Shown: in pieces, positions 33,501 to 45,139 of the stretch | Position numbering within the stretch: the first letter of the stretch is position 1 | Layout: the number at the start of each line of letters is the position of its first letter | Source: Sparassis latifolia | Taxonomy: Eukaryota; Basidiomycota; Agaricomycetes; Polyporales; Sparassidaceae | Direction of reading: 5' to 3' | DNA length: 64,000 bases | Assembly (NCBI GenBank): GCA_018466975.1 | Contig: CM031558.1 | Span: 2,666,001 to 2,730,000 of the forward strand | The notes under the pieces: generated by a model | What the model was told of the DNA's origin: nothing | The model's input: only the letters and a program-made list of their open reading frames with translations | Database searches by the model: none | Translations under genes and position numbers: made by a program

Positions 33501-33891
33501 CGCCCGTCAACCACTTTTATCGTCAACGGCCATCGTCGACGTCGACCACCGCTCTGTTCTCGTCGAGCTCCCTTCTCTGTCCCGGAAGTTACTGATCTCT
33601 GGGCTTCCCTCTCGACCCTCTCGCGACTCACTGATTCGGAGTCTCCTCCTCGGAGCTACGGACCAGCGGCAGTACTCATTACCTACATAAGGACGTCAGT
33701 AATTCCCCAGCGAGCCTCGCCTTCTCGTTGTGGCCATATCGCGCTCTTTTTTACCTATCTGTTCTGTACTGTCCGTGCTACGATTTTACCCGGTCTCTGC
33801 TAGCGGCGTGACATCTCGACACCGGAAAAATCATTTTTCTGGACGCGTATAACTTGGGACAAGTCTGAATATCCGGACAAGACATTCCACT
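30551..33891. other. Gene-poor stretch of about 3.3 kb
   Basis: The longest frame (32021-32785, minus, 254 codons) has an Arg/Ser/Thr/Ala-rich composition without domain or splice support. The last 600 bases are the promoter and leader of the GATA_AreA/DUF3295 gene. No RNA gene was seen. Confidence 0.5.
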
Positions 33892-36350
33892 ATGATCGGG
33901 CATTTTCCGTCCCCCATCCTCTCCGTGACCGCAGACGCGGTTCAGGAACTTGAGGGAGAGGACGCCGTCTTCGGCCTCTGGGCCCGTACGTTTGTCTTTC
34001 TTATCTGTCGTGGGTCGTGAATCGGAGGGCTGAACAGCAGCTACAGTGTTTACCAAATGCAAGGAGTCCCTCAAGGACGGCCGGCGTCTGGAGAACATGT
34101 CCTGGCGGCTGTGGTACCGCGAAATCGCGGCTTCACAGCATTCTCCGTGCTCGTCGCCAGGCACCATGACGCCGGCGTCGTGCGAGCGGAGCTCACCGCC
34201 CATCACACCGATCTCGGAGGACGGGCGTGTCTCACAAGGTACGTGTGTCTGGGGTTGACGGCTTACCTGAGGGGTGCTCATATTTCCGTTTCTGCTTCCC
34301 AGACCACGCCCCGGATGCGACGTTGGCGCCTGCCTCGGGATTTCCCGTAGCCCACTCATGGCACGGAGAGAAGCCGGCTCCGTCGTTCATTGGTGGACGG
34401 CGCCTGAGCTCTGCGAGCGTGCCCATGGCCTCCAAGTCCCACGGCGCGGTTCACGTGGGGAAGCTCATTCTCGGGATCCTGCCAGACAAGGTGGTCGTCC
34501 CCGTCGTAAAGTTGCCTTCCCCCCCAGCGACGCACCAGGTGTTGCCTACTGTACAGCTACCAGACACGCCTTCACCAGCGCCCCCAAGTGCGGCGTATCC
34601 TCGCGTAGTGGTCGTAAATCCGACCCCGCATCCGACTCCCCCCGCAACCCCGCACTTGTCGCATACTCCACAGGCTATTTTCTCTGCGCAGCCATCTCTC
34701 AATCTACTTCCACCGCCCCCCGCGCGTCCGCTGACCAGCGTACTCGCGCCCGCACAAGGAAAGAAGCAGTCCGTTTCGCGACAGTCGGATCTCCAGGCAC
34801 CACGTGACGTTCCGCCAAGCCAGCCGGACACGCGTGATGATACTCTGAAGCCTTCCGATAGGCGCTTCTTCATGCAGGAGGCTGAGTCGCCGGATCGTGA
34901 TTCGCTAGAGTCCACTTCTCGGGCGACATCGGGGAAGTTCTCGGATGGTCACGAGATGAGCCCTGGCAGTGTCAGTTCCAATCAGACCAAGTCGGACGGT
35001 GGCGGCGCCGCGTCAAGCTCGGGGGGCAAGCGGGGACTCGCCGGCCGGTCACAGGGCCGCAAGAGCAAGGAGGCGGTACGGTATGTCGCAACGCGTTCTG
35101 CCGTACATCGGACACACGCGCCTGCCCATCAGCAACACCATCCATCGCGCCAGACTGCGCAGCGGAAAGCCGCGACAGAATCCAAGAAGACGACATTCAA
35201 CTTTGGCTCTGTGTCCTCCAATGGCTCGAGGGGCGCTGAACCTGGTCCTTCTAAGGCGCCCGCTGCTCCAAACGAGCCCAGCGACCCCGTCGTAACACGG
35301 TCCTGCGCCAGCCCGCCGAAGCAGACCAACGGAGTGGCTCAGCCTCCCCGGCGCGGTATCGTTGTCAGCACATCTTCCGACTACGAGACCACTGACACGG
35401 ACGACGACTCCGAATGGGCTTCGGAGGACAACAGCACGGGGGAGCGCGAAAAGGAGCGTCAGCGGGAAGAGACGCGCCTTCGCGAAGCTGCGGAGGAAGT
35501 GCGCCGCCAACGCGATATGTTCGCGAAGGTCCCCAAGCGCTCTTACTCGAACCTCAATCGCACGCGGTCAGGACTGCTCTCGCAGCTGCTCAACCCGGAT
35601 CCTACCATCTTCCCTCCAAATCATTCCTATCGTACGAGCCATTCTACGCAAGACATGACGCAATTCGCGCGGCAAAGTGGACACGCGCCATCTCCGTTAC
35701 CGACAAGCAAAAGCTCCGCTGCCGTACCCGTCGCTGCACAGATCACCGCTCAGGTGCCAGCACGAGATAGGAGTGCCGGCGACAATGGTGCATACCGGCT
35801 CAAGGGCCGACCACAAGGCGAAGAAATGGAGGAGGATAGCGACAGCGGGGAAGAGAATCCGGACAACGCGATTCAATTATCCCGGAGTCTGGCGCAGCAG
35901 AAGCTGGCTGCGTTAACAGACCCCAACCGTCGGCGCAACTCTGATCACGCCGTGCCGACCCAGCCTGCGGTACGCCCGGCAATTCCCTCTGTTGCGACAG
36001 CGCCCATCCCTCTCGGCCACCCTTACAATCTGCCAGCTCCACCTCCGCCAATGACTCCACGTACCATTCGTCGGCAGATGCTCGCCACGGAGCTGTCGGA
36101 AAGTCTTAGGCGAAATTTGTTGTGGGAACGACAGGTTAGCAAGATCAATCTAACGAACCGTGCGCGTCGCGGTGGCTATCTGGGCGACGGCTTGCGTCCC
36201 CTCACAGCTGTGCGTGCCGAGATATCGAATGGGAGTACGAGCAAGAATGCTGGCCGCGGCGGGAACGAGGGCGTCGAGGAGCGGAGTCGTCACACCATGA
36301 CCCGCAATCGTAGTTATGCGGCGGATGACTATCACTACGCAGGGTGGTAG
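33892..36350 (+). CDS. GATA_AreA (DUF1752) / DUF3295 domain protein
   Basis: Exons 33892-33985, 34047-34238 and 34303-36350 give 777 residues. The N-terminal DUF1752/GATA_AreA segment reads LEGEDAVFGLWALFTKCKESLKDGRRLENMSWRLWYRE and is split by the first intron. A long disordered Pro/Ser-rich middle follows. The DUF3295 part has DYETTDTDDDSEW, a charged coiled coil (REKERQREETRLREAAEEVRRQRDMFAKVPKRSYSNL), LLSQLLNPDP, and the C-terminal TPRTIRRQMLATELSESLRRNLLWERQ. Proteins with this pair of domains in fungi are thought to be nutrient- or nitrogen-response regulators; no zinc finger is present, so direct DNA binding is not expected. Confidence 0.85.
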
Positions 36351-37211
36351 TCCTGGTATGTTTCTTTTCTCGGTTGTATAATATTGTTGACATATGTCGG
36401 TTTCTCTCGTGCTGCTCTCGTTTTCCTTCCCTGCTCGACTCCCACATCCTCATCCGCATCCATCCTCGCCCTCACAGATTGATTTCCGTGCATCCAGACG
36501 GGGTATTGCAGGTTCTGTACCCCGTGTGCACTCCTGTTCCGCCTCTCCCCCATGTCATCGTCGCATCCCGCATCCTGTCGTCCACCTCCATCTGCCTATC
36601 TCCTGCTTTACAACCATCATCATATTGCTCGCCGAACATTCGTTTGTAGTGTTATAATGTGTACTTGTACTATTAGTGATTGACTGTCTAGTATATAGTC
36701 TACTCGTGCCACTGCCTCCAGGGGGGTTCTTCGAATTCGTGAGAGACATCGGACAACTAGTCGAGATACGCGACGTTCACGAAAGGTGCGCAGGATCTGA
36801 AACATTGAAGTCCACAGCTTTAAGTGAAGCACGGCCCGTTCGAAGGACGAACTCGTATTCACCGTGTGCCGAGCTTGATGGGCCAAATATTCGGGAAGCG
36901 TCGAGTAGAAACACGTCCACAAAAGGCAAGCATTCTGGTTCGAAATTGCCGGTCACAAAATTCACAACTCAACTGGCTTTTGCGACGACCTGGACGATGC
37001 GCACCTACCATACAGCCTCTGGGCGTTGGTCTTGTTGAATTCCCCTTCTTTGGCTTTGTTCATAGCCTATCGATTCCCAGCCTGAGACTGAAGGACACGT
37101 CAAGTCCGACAAAATCTTGTCTTGAAGAATACTTGGTACGAGGTCGACCATATTTATCATTGATTTATCTGGAAACAGTCCGTCTTGCCCCTCTTATAGC
37201 AACCTTCCGGC
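36351..37211. other. Intergenic region
   Basis: CT-rich 3' flank of the DUF3295 gene and promoter of the next gene. No feature recognised. Confidence 0.5.
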
Positions 37212-39215
37212 ATGCTGCGTGCTCGGACACTTCGCTATCCCGTGGCAAGCGACTTTCCTCGACCATCTGGCTTGTCTGAGAGGCCTGCACACTCCCCAAC
37301 GCGCATCATTCTACGCAGACCCAGACGCATACGAGGGTACTGTCAGACATGTTCCTGGGTGGTTGTTCTCCTCATTCTTCTGGGCTCTGTGTTCTGGCTG
37401 CGGCTCGTTTTCATTAATCACGCAGAAATTCTCCGCGTCCTCCGACGGGAGCCGTCTGCCAATAACACTACTAGTAGCGCGTCTTACGAATATACACTCG
37501 GCGAAACATGGCATGGGCAAAATCTCACAAAGCCGTTCAGGGCACCGTTGGTGGATCGATCTGTCATCCAGAAACTAGCTTTACTTCATATTGAAGATCA
37601 AGACGAAGACGAAGACGAGCAGCCCGAGGTCCTGCTCATAGGTCCATCACCAAGGCCTCGCTGGCCACCGACTGTAACTGCCCTGCCGGAGTCACGACCT
37701 ACTGGAGGAATCGCGGCGTCTCGTCCGCCGTCGGGCACACGCGCAGGCCAGTCGACGGAAGAGGTTGACTCCCAGTTCTGCACCCACGGGCCCTGCCGGC
37801 TACTCATGCCCCTTGCTCTCAGTGCGCGCGAACCGAAATTGCAGGCGCACCTCACACAGCTGCTCCAACTCGCGCGTGCCCTGAATCGCACCCTCGTCCT
37901 TCCAAATGTGGGCCGGGGGCGCGCAGGGGCGTGCCTACGCTGGGAATTCAGCGTGTACTTCGACATCGCAAGTATGGTGCGTGGGGAGGGACATCGGTGA
38001 TGCTGCTGGACGACTTCAGGACGTGGGTGGATGTCCGTCCGCGGGTGCCTGCAGCGCAGTTCGTCTCGATCGACGCGGACGAGCCCGATCTTGGCCTGGG
38101 GTTAGAGCCTATGCCCGAGAACGCCATCTTCACCATTGGCGATCGCGTTCGGGTAGACGTGGATGATGCATTGGATCTGGACGACGTGCTTTTGCGAAGT
38201 GCCCGCTGCCTGAAGCCCAAATTCCGGAGGCTGAACCTGGAGACATTCTCTCCGCTGTCGGTGCACCTGGCTCCATTTGCGGGGCAGCTCTCAGAGGGCG
38301 GTGATATGTCCGCGGGTCTGGTGGAAGCTCTCAGCCGGGAAGATGTCAAGCTCGCAGCTTTGGAACCTAGCCTTGATCCCTTCGGAGAGCTCAACTCGTT
38401 CTCAGATCCAGACGATGCTCCGCCGCAGCCCGATCCCGGACGCATCATGGATCCCGAAGTCCTGCTCGTCAATTGGGACATGCAACTCCTTCCTTTCTCC
38501 ACTGCTCCTCTTCAGTATTCGAGGAAACTGTGGGCACTGGCAGACAAGCTGGCAACCCCACTAGGTCCGTACCTTGCCGTTCATTGGCGCATGGAAAAAG
38601 TCTCGCCTGAGGTGCTGCCTGCTTGCGCGGAAGCACTTGTCGACACGCTCGACATGCTCCTGCGCGATGAGAGCCTCGCCGGCGGGGTGGAAGCTGTGTG
38701 GTTCACGTCGGACTATCCGTATCCCGTTTCGTGGTCGAGCTCGAGGGAGCAATCTTCGCCCGAGCCCACAGGGAAGGCACGGTCGCTGAGGACTCTGAAA
38801 CGAGAACATAAAGAGGCAATTGACATCGTGCGGACTGCTTTTGAACCAGGCGGAGACCTGAACGAATGGAGGATCACCGGCTTGGTCGAGGAATTGGCGC
38901 ATATGCGGGTGAGTGCAGCCGTAGACGACGGTATACCGCTTGATCTCGGAGGTGGGGATGATGAGATAGCACTACTCGAGGATCAGGGTCTGCTGGATAT
39001 CTTGGAGAAAATGGTGGCTATGAAAGCCACGCTGTTCGTGAGTAGCGCGAAAGGGTGTGGCCGAGTCGCGTATGTTCTTTGCTCACGCACTCTGAATGAA
39101 TGTAGCTGAGACTAACTGAAATTTCTGCAGCGCCTCCGCGAAACAGATTGTGGACTTTAGAACACATACACGGGCGGGAGACATACCGAACAATGTGGTA
39201 ACGCTCTTCGGATGA
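37212..39215 (+). CDS. O-fucosyltransferase-like type II membrane protein, frameshifted
   Basis: The frame from 37212 gives a cytoplasmic basic head, a transmembrane anchor (about residues 47-67, VVVLLILLGSVFWLRLVFI) and a lumenal stem rich in acidic residues. The catalytic-type region includes LNRTLVLPNVG. Near 37985 the reading continues in another frame: from about 38000 SVMLLDDFRTWVDVRP and later AVHWRMEKV, a histidine-arginine motif like that of GDP-fucose O-fucosyltransferases. The gene ends with an intron 39070-39130 and a final exon 39131-39215 (IVDFRTHTRAGDIPNNVVTLFG). No intron can join the two frames; one missing G in the GGGGAGGG run would explain it. The enzyme would act in the secretory pathway, but the substrate is unknown. 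Confidence 0.7.
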
Positions 39216-39417
39216 GTGGGAGTATTGGTGTCAGACTGTTATTGTGTCAAAATGCAGTGCGACAATAAACCGAGAAAGCAGATAAACATAGCATAAGCGA
39301 GGCATGGAGTGCTCATACTACAATTTTGCGATAGACGGGACGTAACCATACACATATAAGCCCGACCCGCTGCTGCACGCCCTGCGCCGATGGTGACTGA
39401 AGAGGATGCGCACAAAT

Positions 39418-39981
39418 CTACTCCCGAGGTGCCCCCCGGCCGACACCAGCAAACTGTGGCCGGAACTCGCCAGTCGGACCACCCTCTTTCTTCCGGTAGT
39501 CGTCCCGGTCACCGCGCGGGGCACGGTACGCACCTTCCCCACCGGAGCGTATACCCGCGGGGCGCGCTGGACGAACTGCCTTCTTGTGCGTTGCGGGGAC
39601 GATCTCATTCGGCAGATTGAGCCTGAGAGCACCAGCGTAGTGCACGTTAGTATGATGTCAACAGCCTCTGCAGAATGAAAGCACACCATTGACGGAGGTA
39701 GTCGACGCCCTCGCCGGTAAGAACGTAGTAGTACCACTGCCAGCAGAACTGGGTCTTCACCAGTCCCTTGGACGTCAAGCTCTGCAGGGCCTTGATGACT
39801 TCGAGGTTAGGCACATCGAGCTCTTCATGCTTGGGGGCGTTGTAGTCCTTCTTGGCGACCAAAACGCCCTCTAAATCACCGGGCACGTCAGCTGCCCGGA
39901 CGTTTATACCATGGGACAAGGATGCCAACCTTTGAAGAGAGCTTCGTAGATGATGCGCCTGTGGGCCTTGGAAATAATCAT
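39418..39981 (-). CDS. RPS10: Small ribosomal subunit protein eS10
   Basis: Exons 39981-39930, 39870-39687 and 39622-39418 give 146 residues. The start [26 protein letters not shown], the winged-helix part ([44 protein letters not shown]) and [14 protein letters not shown] are the eS10 family signature. The tail is Gly/Arg-rich ([11 protein letters not shown]). The protein is part of the 40S subunit head. Length and domain order are normal. Confidence 0.96.
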
Positions 39982-42900
39982 GCTGGGCGAGTTCGGTTAA
40001 GGGCGGAAGCTGCCGACACGATTCCAGTCATCTATCCGGGGCAGTATTGACAAAATACTCACTGCGATGGGCCTCGCACTTGTTCCGGCTGCAATACGAT
40101 GACCGTCAGCTTCCCATCCACAATCCACAAGTAGCGTCATCCAAGATTGCCATCGTCCATCCAACCTTCCTGACCACTCAGAGTCCAACGCCAAATTTCC
40201 TGGACATAGAATCAAGGGTCAAGAATCGATCTGAGACACTCACGATAACTGAAGGGGCGTCGGGGCCTTGGGATATGTAAGTCTTGAATGTACGACGGAC
40301 AGCGAGGTGGATCTCGGTTGTTCCCGAAGCGGCAGGACTGCAAAGAGGACCCCAAATTGGGGTGCCATGCGCATCGGACTTGACGCCACTGTCGCGCTCT
40401 CGCATTCTGCTCATCGTTGCACTCGGACTGATTCCTTAGCTAAAGGTTTTGCGTGTCATCGGTTACATGATTCTGAATACACCCATACCAACACCCATTT
40501 CACAGGATAACTGTAACAATTCTCACCACCTCACGCGTACTCCGAGTTAGGGAGAGATTTATAACCAGTGAAGCCCGATGTTCTGAGACCATCATTGGAG
40601 CACCGCTCCTGAAGACATCAGAAAGTGCTCCAGTGATTCGTGCATTTTTCTCCTGGTTGACGCAAAGATCACAGGAAGAGCGCGCGCCTCCCTTTTGCCG
40701 TGTCTCTGCGTGATCAAGTGCTTCTGGAGAGTCGCAAAAATGCTCTAACAACTTTGTAGACCTGGTTATTGCACAGGAACGTCGCTCGGGACCGATGAAT
40801 TTTTACTGGGATCGTTCGCATAGCGCTGATCGTTGTCATCGTTGGCGGTGGCCTACGCGAGCTACATAGCACTACATAGGTATTGTCCTTTTTCCAGATG
40901 CTCAAGCTGGCTGCCAAGTATCGGAGCGAATATTGTCCTTGCAGTCTACAAAAAGATTAAACACACAATGCAGTAGCGATGAGAATACTGACCTTGCTTG
41001 TGAAAGTGCCAATGAGTTTTTTGACATTCCTGCAGAACATTTCAATTGAAATATGCGTCATCTACAATCAAAACAACTCACTTTTGAACAATATGATACT
41101 AGTCTGCACCCTCCGCATGTCAATATACCTTCATTCGGGCAACATCGATTCTTCTCGACCTCAACATTGGCGCAGGGTAATTTCTAGAGGGGTGGAAACG
41201 GCGGTGTTAGCTCTTCGAGTGACTCAAGTAAACGGTCGCGAACCTGAGCCTCGGTAGAGGCATCGAGATCATGAAGTGGTTGGTTGGCCTTTGGAGCGTT
41301 CAGCAGATTCCATAGTTCCTGAGCATAATCCCTTGGAGGTGACAATCTACGAAGACTCGCACTTTGGCTTGTTAAGTCACGGTTATCGGCCTGAAACGCG
41401 GCTCTCCTCTTCTCAGCAGTCAGAAGGCGGCAGAGAATATCAATGGCTTCATCCATGGTTTGAAGGTGAGCTGAGAAGTAAATGGAATATCAACACCAGC
41501 CGCTTGCGTCGAGTGTATTGGAGATCGGCGTGGATAACGAGATTGGGGGAATCGGTATTTTCGAGTCGGAACTACGGTTTTAAAAGTGTTCGAGCTTGAT
41601 TCAAACTATCTCAACCTGCGTAAGCATTGTTCAATTTCGTCGGTGAGTGGCTCACGTTGCCTCGTAGTAGTGCTGTAGTGTGGGCGATTGCGTGTGTACC
41701 AGGTGAATGAACGTTTATATACCTGGAAGAGTAAGGTGGACGCACGGACACCGCGAGGCTTCCAAACCTTGAGCTTATTTGACGGCCGCACTGGAGACCG
41801 TATTGAGCTATGAGTGGAAACTTGAGGAATGAGGCATTAATGAGGTCTGTCATGCAACGTGAGCCACCAGTACATTGACGGAAAACATTTTCTAGGATGC
41901 GGGAAACAGACCCTGTAGAGTATCCTGCTGCATTTGTGAGGGACGAAATTGTTACCCAAGCGCTCACCACAACTGACAGGTTGCAACGGCGTTACGTCCC
42001 GCGTACTTGCCGTTGCGAGCGCTCATCGATGCATCCCCGTCACGTATGTTATTGTGAAGTGTAGATCTGTGAGTGTGGGATACTCCTTGATTGAATCTGC
42101 TGCATCTCCCTTCCTGGACGTGACAATGTGAGCTGCAGTTGGACGCCACAGAGACACTCGCCAGTGGTAATTTCCGTCGAGAATCTGATTCCTGCTTGTC
42201 TCCTATCAGCGCACTTCCAAACGAGGGGGCATGCAGTGCCACAAACGCGAGACTTCCGTACTTCAGTTCGACTTTCGTGTTCAAACTCAGGTTTACAGGA
42301 CCTCGGTGGACCCCCGAACTACGTCCCAGCCTCTATGCGAAAGGCCAATCGTACTCCGTAGTACGGAGCCAGGAATCAAGCCTAGAGACGTTCGCCGGGG
42401 ACTGATGATAGAGAAGTGAATGGATCGAAAACCAAAAGATAATCGACATACGTCGTGAACGACCGGAACATCTCTTCTAGCCTGCAGCGCACCTTTCATA
42501 CTGGACAGGAAGAACCAAAAGCAATCAAGCCGAATTGTACGGCTAGCGACTGACAATAGCGCGAATGTAGGTGGAGAGGACGGTGATCTGGGCCTTCTAC
42601 CTTGGTATCGTGCCATGGTGGGCGACCAAGGGGTCACTGCACCGAGCGTGACGTGCAGGTCGCCTTACATAGAGGCTCCGGTTTCATATTATATGGCTAA
42701 CGTATGGTGGAGATCTATATAGTGATACTGGGCAACTTATATGGGTCTCTGGATTAGAGAGCAAGAATGCAATTATACGCATGTCAGAAGGAAAACGTCG
42801 GAGATCCACTGGCAGGACGACGGTCAGTCAGGCAGCGTAGCACGCCATGCCTCACTCGACATATACGCGCGCTGGTAGTGTAGCATGACAATTTGACCCA

Positions 42901-43058
42901 TAACTTCTCTGTAGAGTAATGCTGCGCATGAAGTAAAAGAGCACTCACAAGCAAACAGAGATACCGGTACGATCATAACATCGAGGTTGGAGTGAATCTG
43001 TAACGAATGGCTGTAAACGCGCCCCGCATTTCTGAGAGACAGTAACACACAGCGGTCA
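39982..43058. other. Gene-poor stretch
   Basis: Apart from the doubtful small frame at 41184-41456, only short overlapping frames occur. The region around 41600-42640 has several minus-strand frames that might be exons of an unknown gene, but I could not join them. Confidence 0.4.
41184..41456 (-). CDS. Hypothetical small protein
   Basis: A complete 90-codon frame begins at an ATG and ends at a TAG. It reads as a charged helical protein with repeated Leu/Ala/Arg patterns (AIDILCRLLTAEKRRAAF, then RDRLLESLEEL). There is no known domain. It may be the last exon of a longer gene continuing on the minus strand to about 42300. Confidence 0.35.
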   Translation of the reverse strand: MDEAIDILCRLLTAEKRRAAFQADNRDLTSQSASLRRLSPPRDYAQELWNLLNAPKANQPLHDLDASTEAQVRDRLLESLEELTPPFPPL

Positions 43059-43218
43059 ATTATTGCTGTTTTCAGAAGTCTTGTCGCGCGGCCAAATACA
43101 CACAAATTTCCGCTTGGACGACCTCTAACTTCGAACGCGGATATCTCTTCAACGGCTGGGCCGTTTCTCTCGATTCTTGCATTTTCGGACTCTCCTGGTC
43201 AGCGCGCAGGGCATGGTA
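43059..43218. repeat. Inverted repeat, left arm (160 bp)
   Basis: The arm starts ATTATTGCTGTTTTCAGAAG and ends GGGCATGGTA. The reverse complement is found at 43935-44094 with the same length and about ten differences. Confidence 0.9.
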
Positions 43219-43934
43219 TCAAGAAACGTACATATTCGGACCGTTCAATACTCGCGGATCTGGTGGTCGTCGCACTAGCTCAGAACCGACTTCCCGTGCA
43301 GCAGACAGTCCCAGTACTGGAGAAATTGTTCTGAGATGACTTCTTAGGACCATAGAGAGGGCATGGTATGCAATTTGAAGGTAAGCATGTCCTGATTCTC
43401 ACTGTGGGATCCAATCTGTGATCACAGCACTAGGACCCCATTACCAGATGGTCAAAAACATTCCCCGGTTTGCATTTTTCATGTCTTACATGTTTTATGT
43501 TGATATCTGGATGGTTTTAAGTGAGCAGCAGATGGTAGAAGGCACTCAGAATGATGGAGGTCATGCTGCAGTTGGTATGATACTCAAGCCCTTGAATCCA
43601 TTATTCCCCATATTTAGCACTGTCATCCTTCATTCCTGATGCACACATGAATCCTATATGTAGTCTATACACAAAATACACTGGAATCTTTGACAGTAGC
43701 ATGAGTTCTGTAACCCCCTGGTATGTGCTATGCAGTCTGAGATAAATCACATACAATCCAGATCCTCTCAGACCACAAATGCATATCCCTGCCCTGCCTA
43801 GCATACTACCAGAGAGCCTCCACCACCTCCTGATGTTCTCCAACCCATCCAGCAATGACAAACTCAGTTCTGAGCCAGAAGGAAGCTGCCGAAAACAGTG
43901 AACAGATATAGCAGAGAAAGGGAACATCTGTTGG
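43219..43934. other. Spacer between the inverted repeat arms
   Basis: 716 bases, clearly AT-richer than the arms, without a convincing gene. GGGCATGGTAT recurs once inside near 43361. Confidence 0.5.
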
Positions 43935-44094
43935 TACCATGCCCTGCGCGCTGATGAGAAGAGTCCGAAAATCCAAGAATCGAGAGAAACGGCCCAGCCG
44001 TTGAGGAGATATCTGCGTTCGAAGTTAGAGGTCGCTCAGGCGGAAATTTGTGTGTATTTGGCCGCGCGACAAGACTTCTGAAAACAGCAATAAT
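43935..44094. repeat. Inverted repeat, right arm (160 bp)
   Basis: Reverse-complement partner of 43059-43218. The bases just outside the two arms do not match, so no target duplication is visible. Confidence 0.9.
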
Positions 44095-45139
44095 CGCCAT
44101 CCTGGTAGGGGCACGTGAGGAGGAAAGCTCCACGCAGCCGGCGCTGACTTCAAGTCAGATCTTGGTAGCTTGTCTCTCATTTCTGTAAGATGGAGTCACG
44201 TAGAACAACGAATACAGAAGATGACGAAGGACTGCGTGCTGGCTGGTGCGTCCTGGTAAACCTGCGGCAGCGTGGGCAAATGTCTTCTGCGAGCACGCAC
44301 TCAAATATGCGACTATGGCGAGTGCCTCCAACGTCCGTTTTGAGCGGCTGTCGTTCGTAAAGGCGCAGTTTTCCGCGCGCTCGGGCATGCTCGAGGGAGC
44401 GGGGAATGTATGCGACTTGCGGACGGGAAAGTACGAGCGGCTCTGAAGATCCCGCAAAGAGTAACGCAGAGGCTGGGAAGGATCGTTAAAGTGCAGCGTG
44501 TCCCGACGAATATGCCCGTCTGTTCTGTATTCAGTCCTAACTATAAGGTCAATGTCGCAGATCTCCGGGGGCGGGCTCGCGACTTCGGCTGCTGCAACAC
44601 TTGACGTATAGTGGGTGCTCCCTCATTTTTGAGAGCATGATTACTCTCTGATCAGTCCCAGCATCCGGTATGTTTTACTTGTCATGGATGTTGGATTGAC
44701 TTTGGATGCCCTAGTGACCTCCTCTAGGGAATGTCAAATCTAGGAGTACAAGCGGTCTAAATCAATTACGTTTCGGCAAGTTCTCCCTACACTTCTCCCC
44801 AGTATTCCATGACATGCAGCAGCGGCTGCCCATATCGACTCGTTGGTCTCATTTTTAAGCGCAAGCGCTAAGTGGCATTGGCAGAGCTGTAGTTCAATCA
44901 CAGACCGGTTTGAAAGATGAGCATACAATGTGGATGAAACGAACCGCTCCTGTCCACCGTTATCTTTATTCCCGTGGATCTAAGCAGAATAAACTGTTCG
45001 CCCTTGGGATCCCCCAATATGTTCCTTGTTGCATTTTCACCTCCACCTCTGGGTAAAGTCGGGCTTGTCAATCCTGGGCATACCGGAATGTGTAGGTTAG
45101 TGCCAGTAGCTATTACTTTTACCCCATGGATACTTTGCT
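44095..45139. other. Gene-free stretch
   Basis: A 100-codon minus-strand frame at 44155-44457 has no domain. No other feature was recognised before the relic PKS. Confidence 0.45.

Noticed and set aside
37972..38019. Intron in the fucosyltransferase-like gene
   Set aside because: It has GT and AG ends but is 48 nt, so it cannot change frame and would remove the conserved-looking MLLDDF segment.
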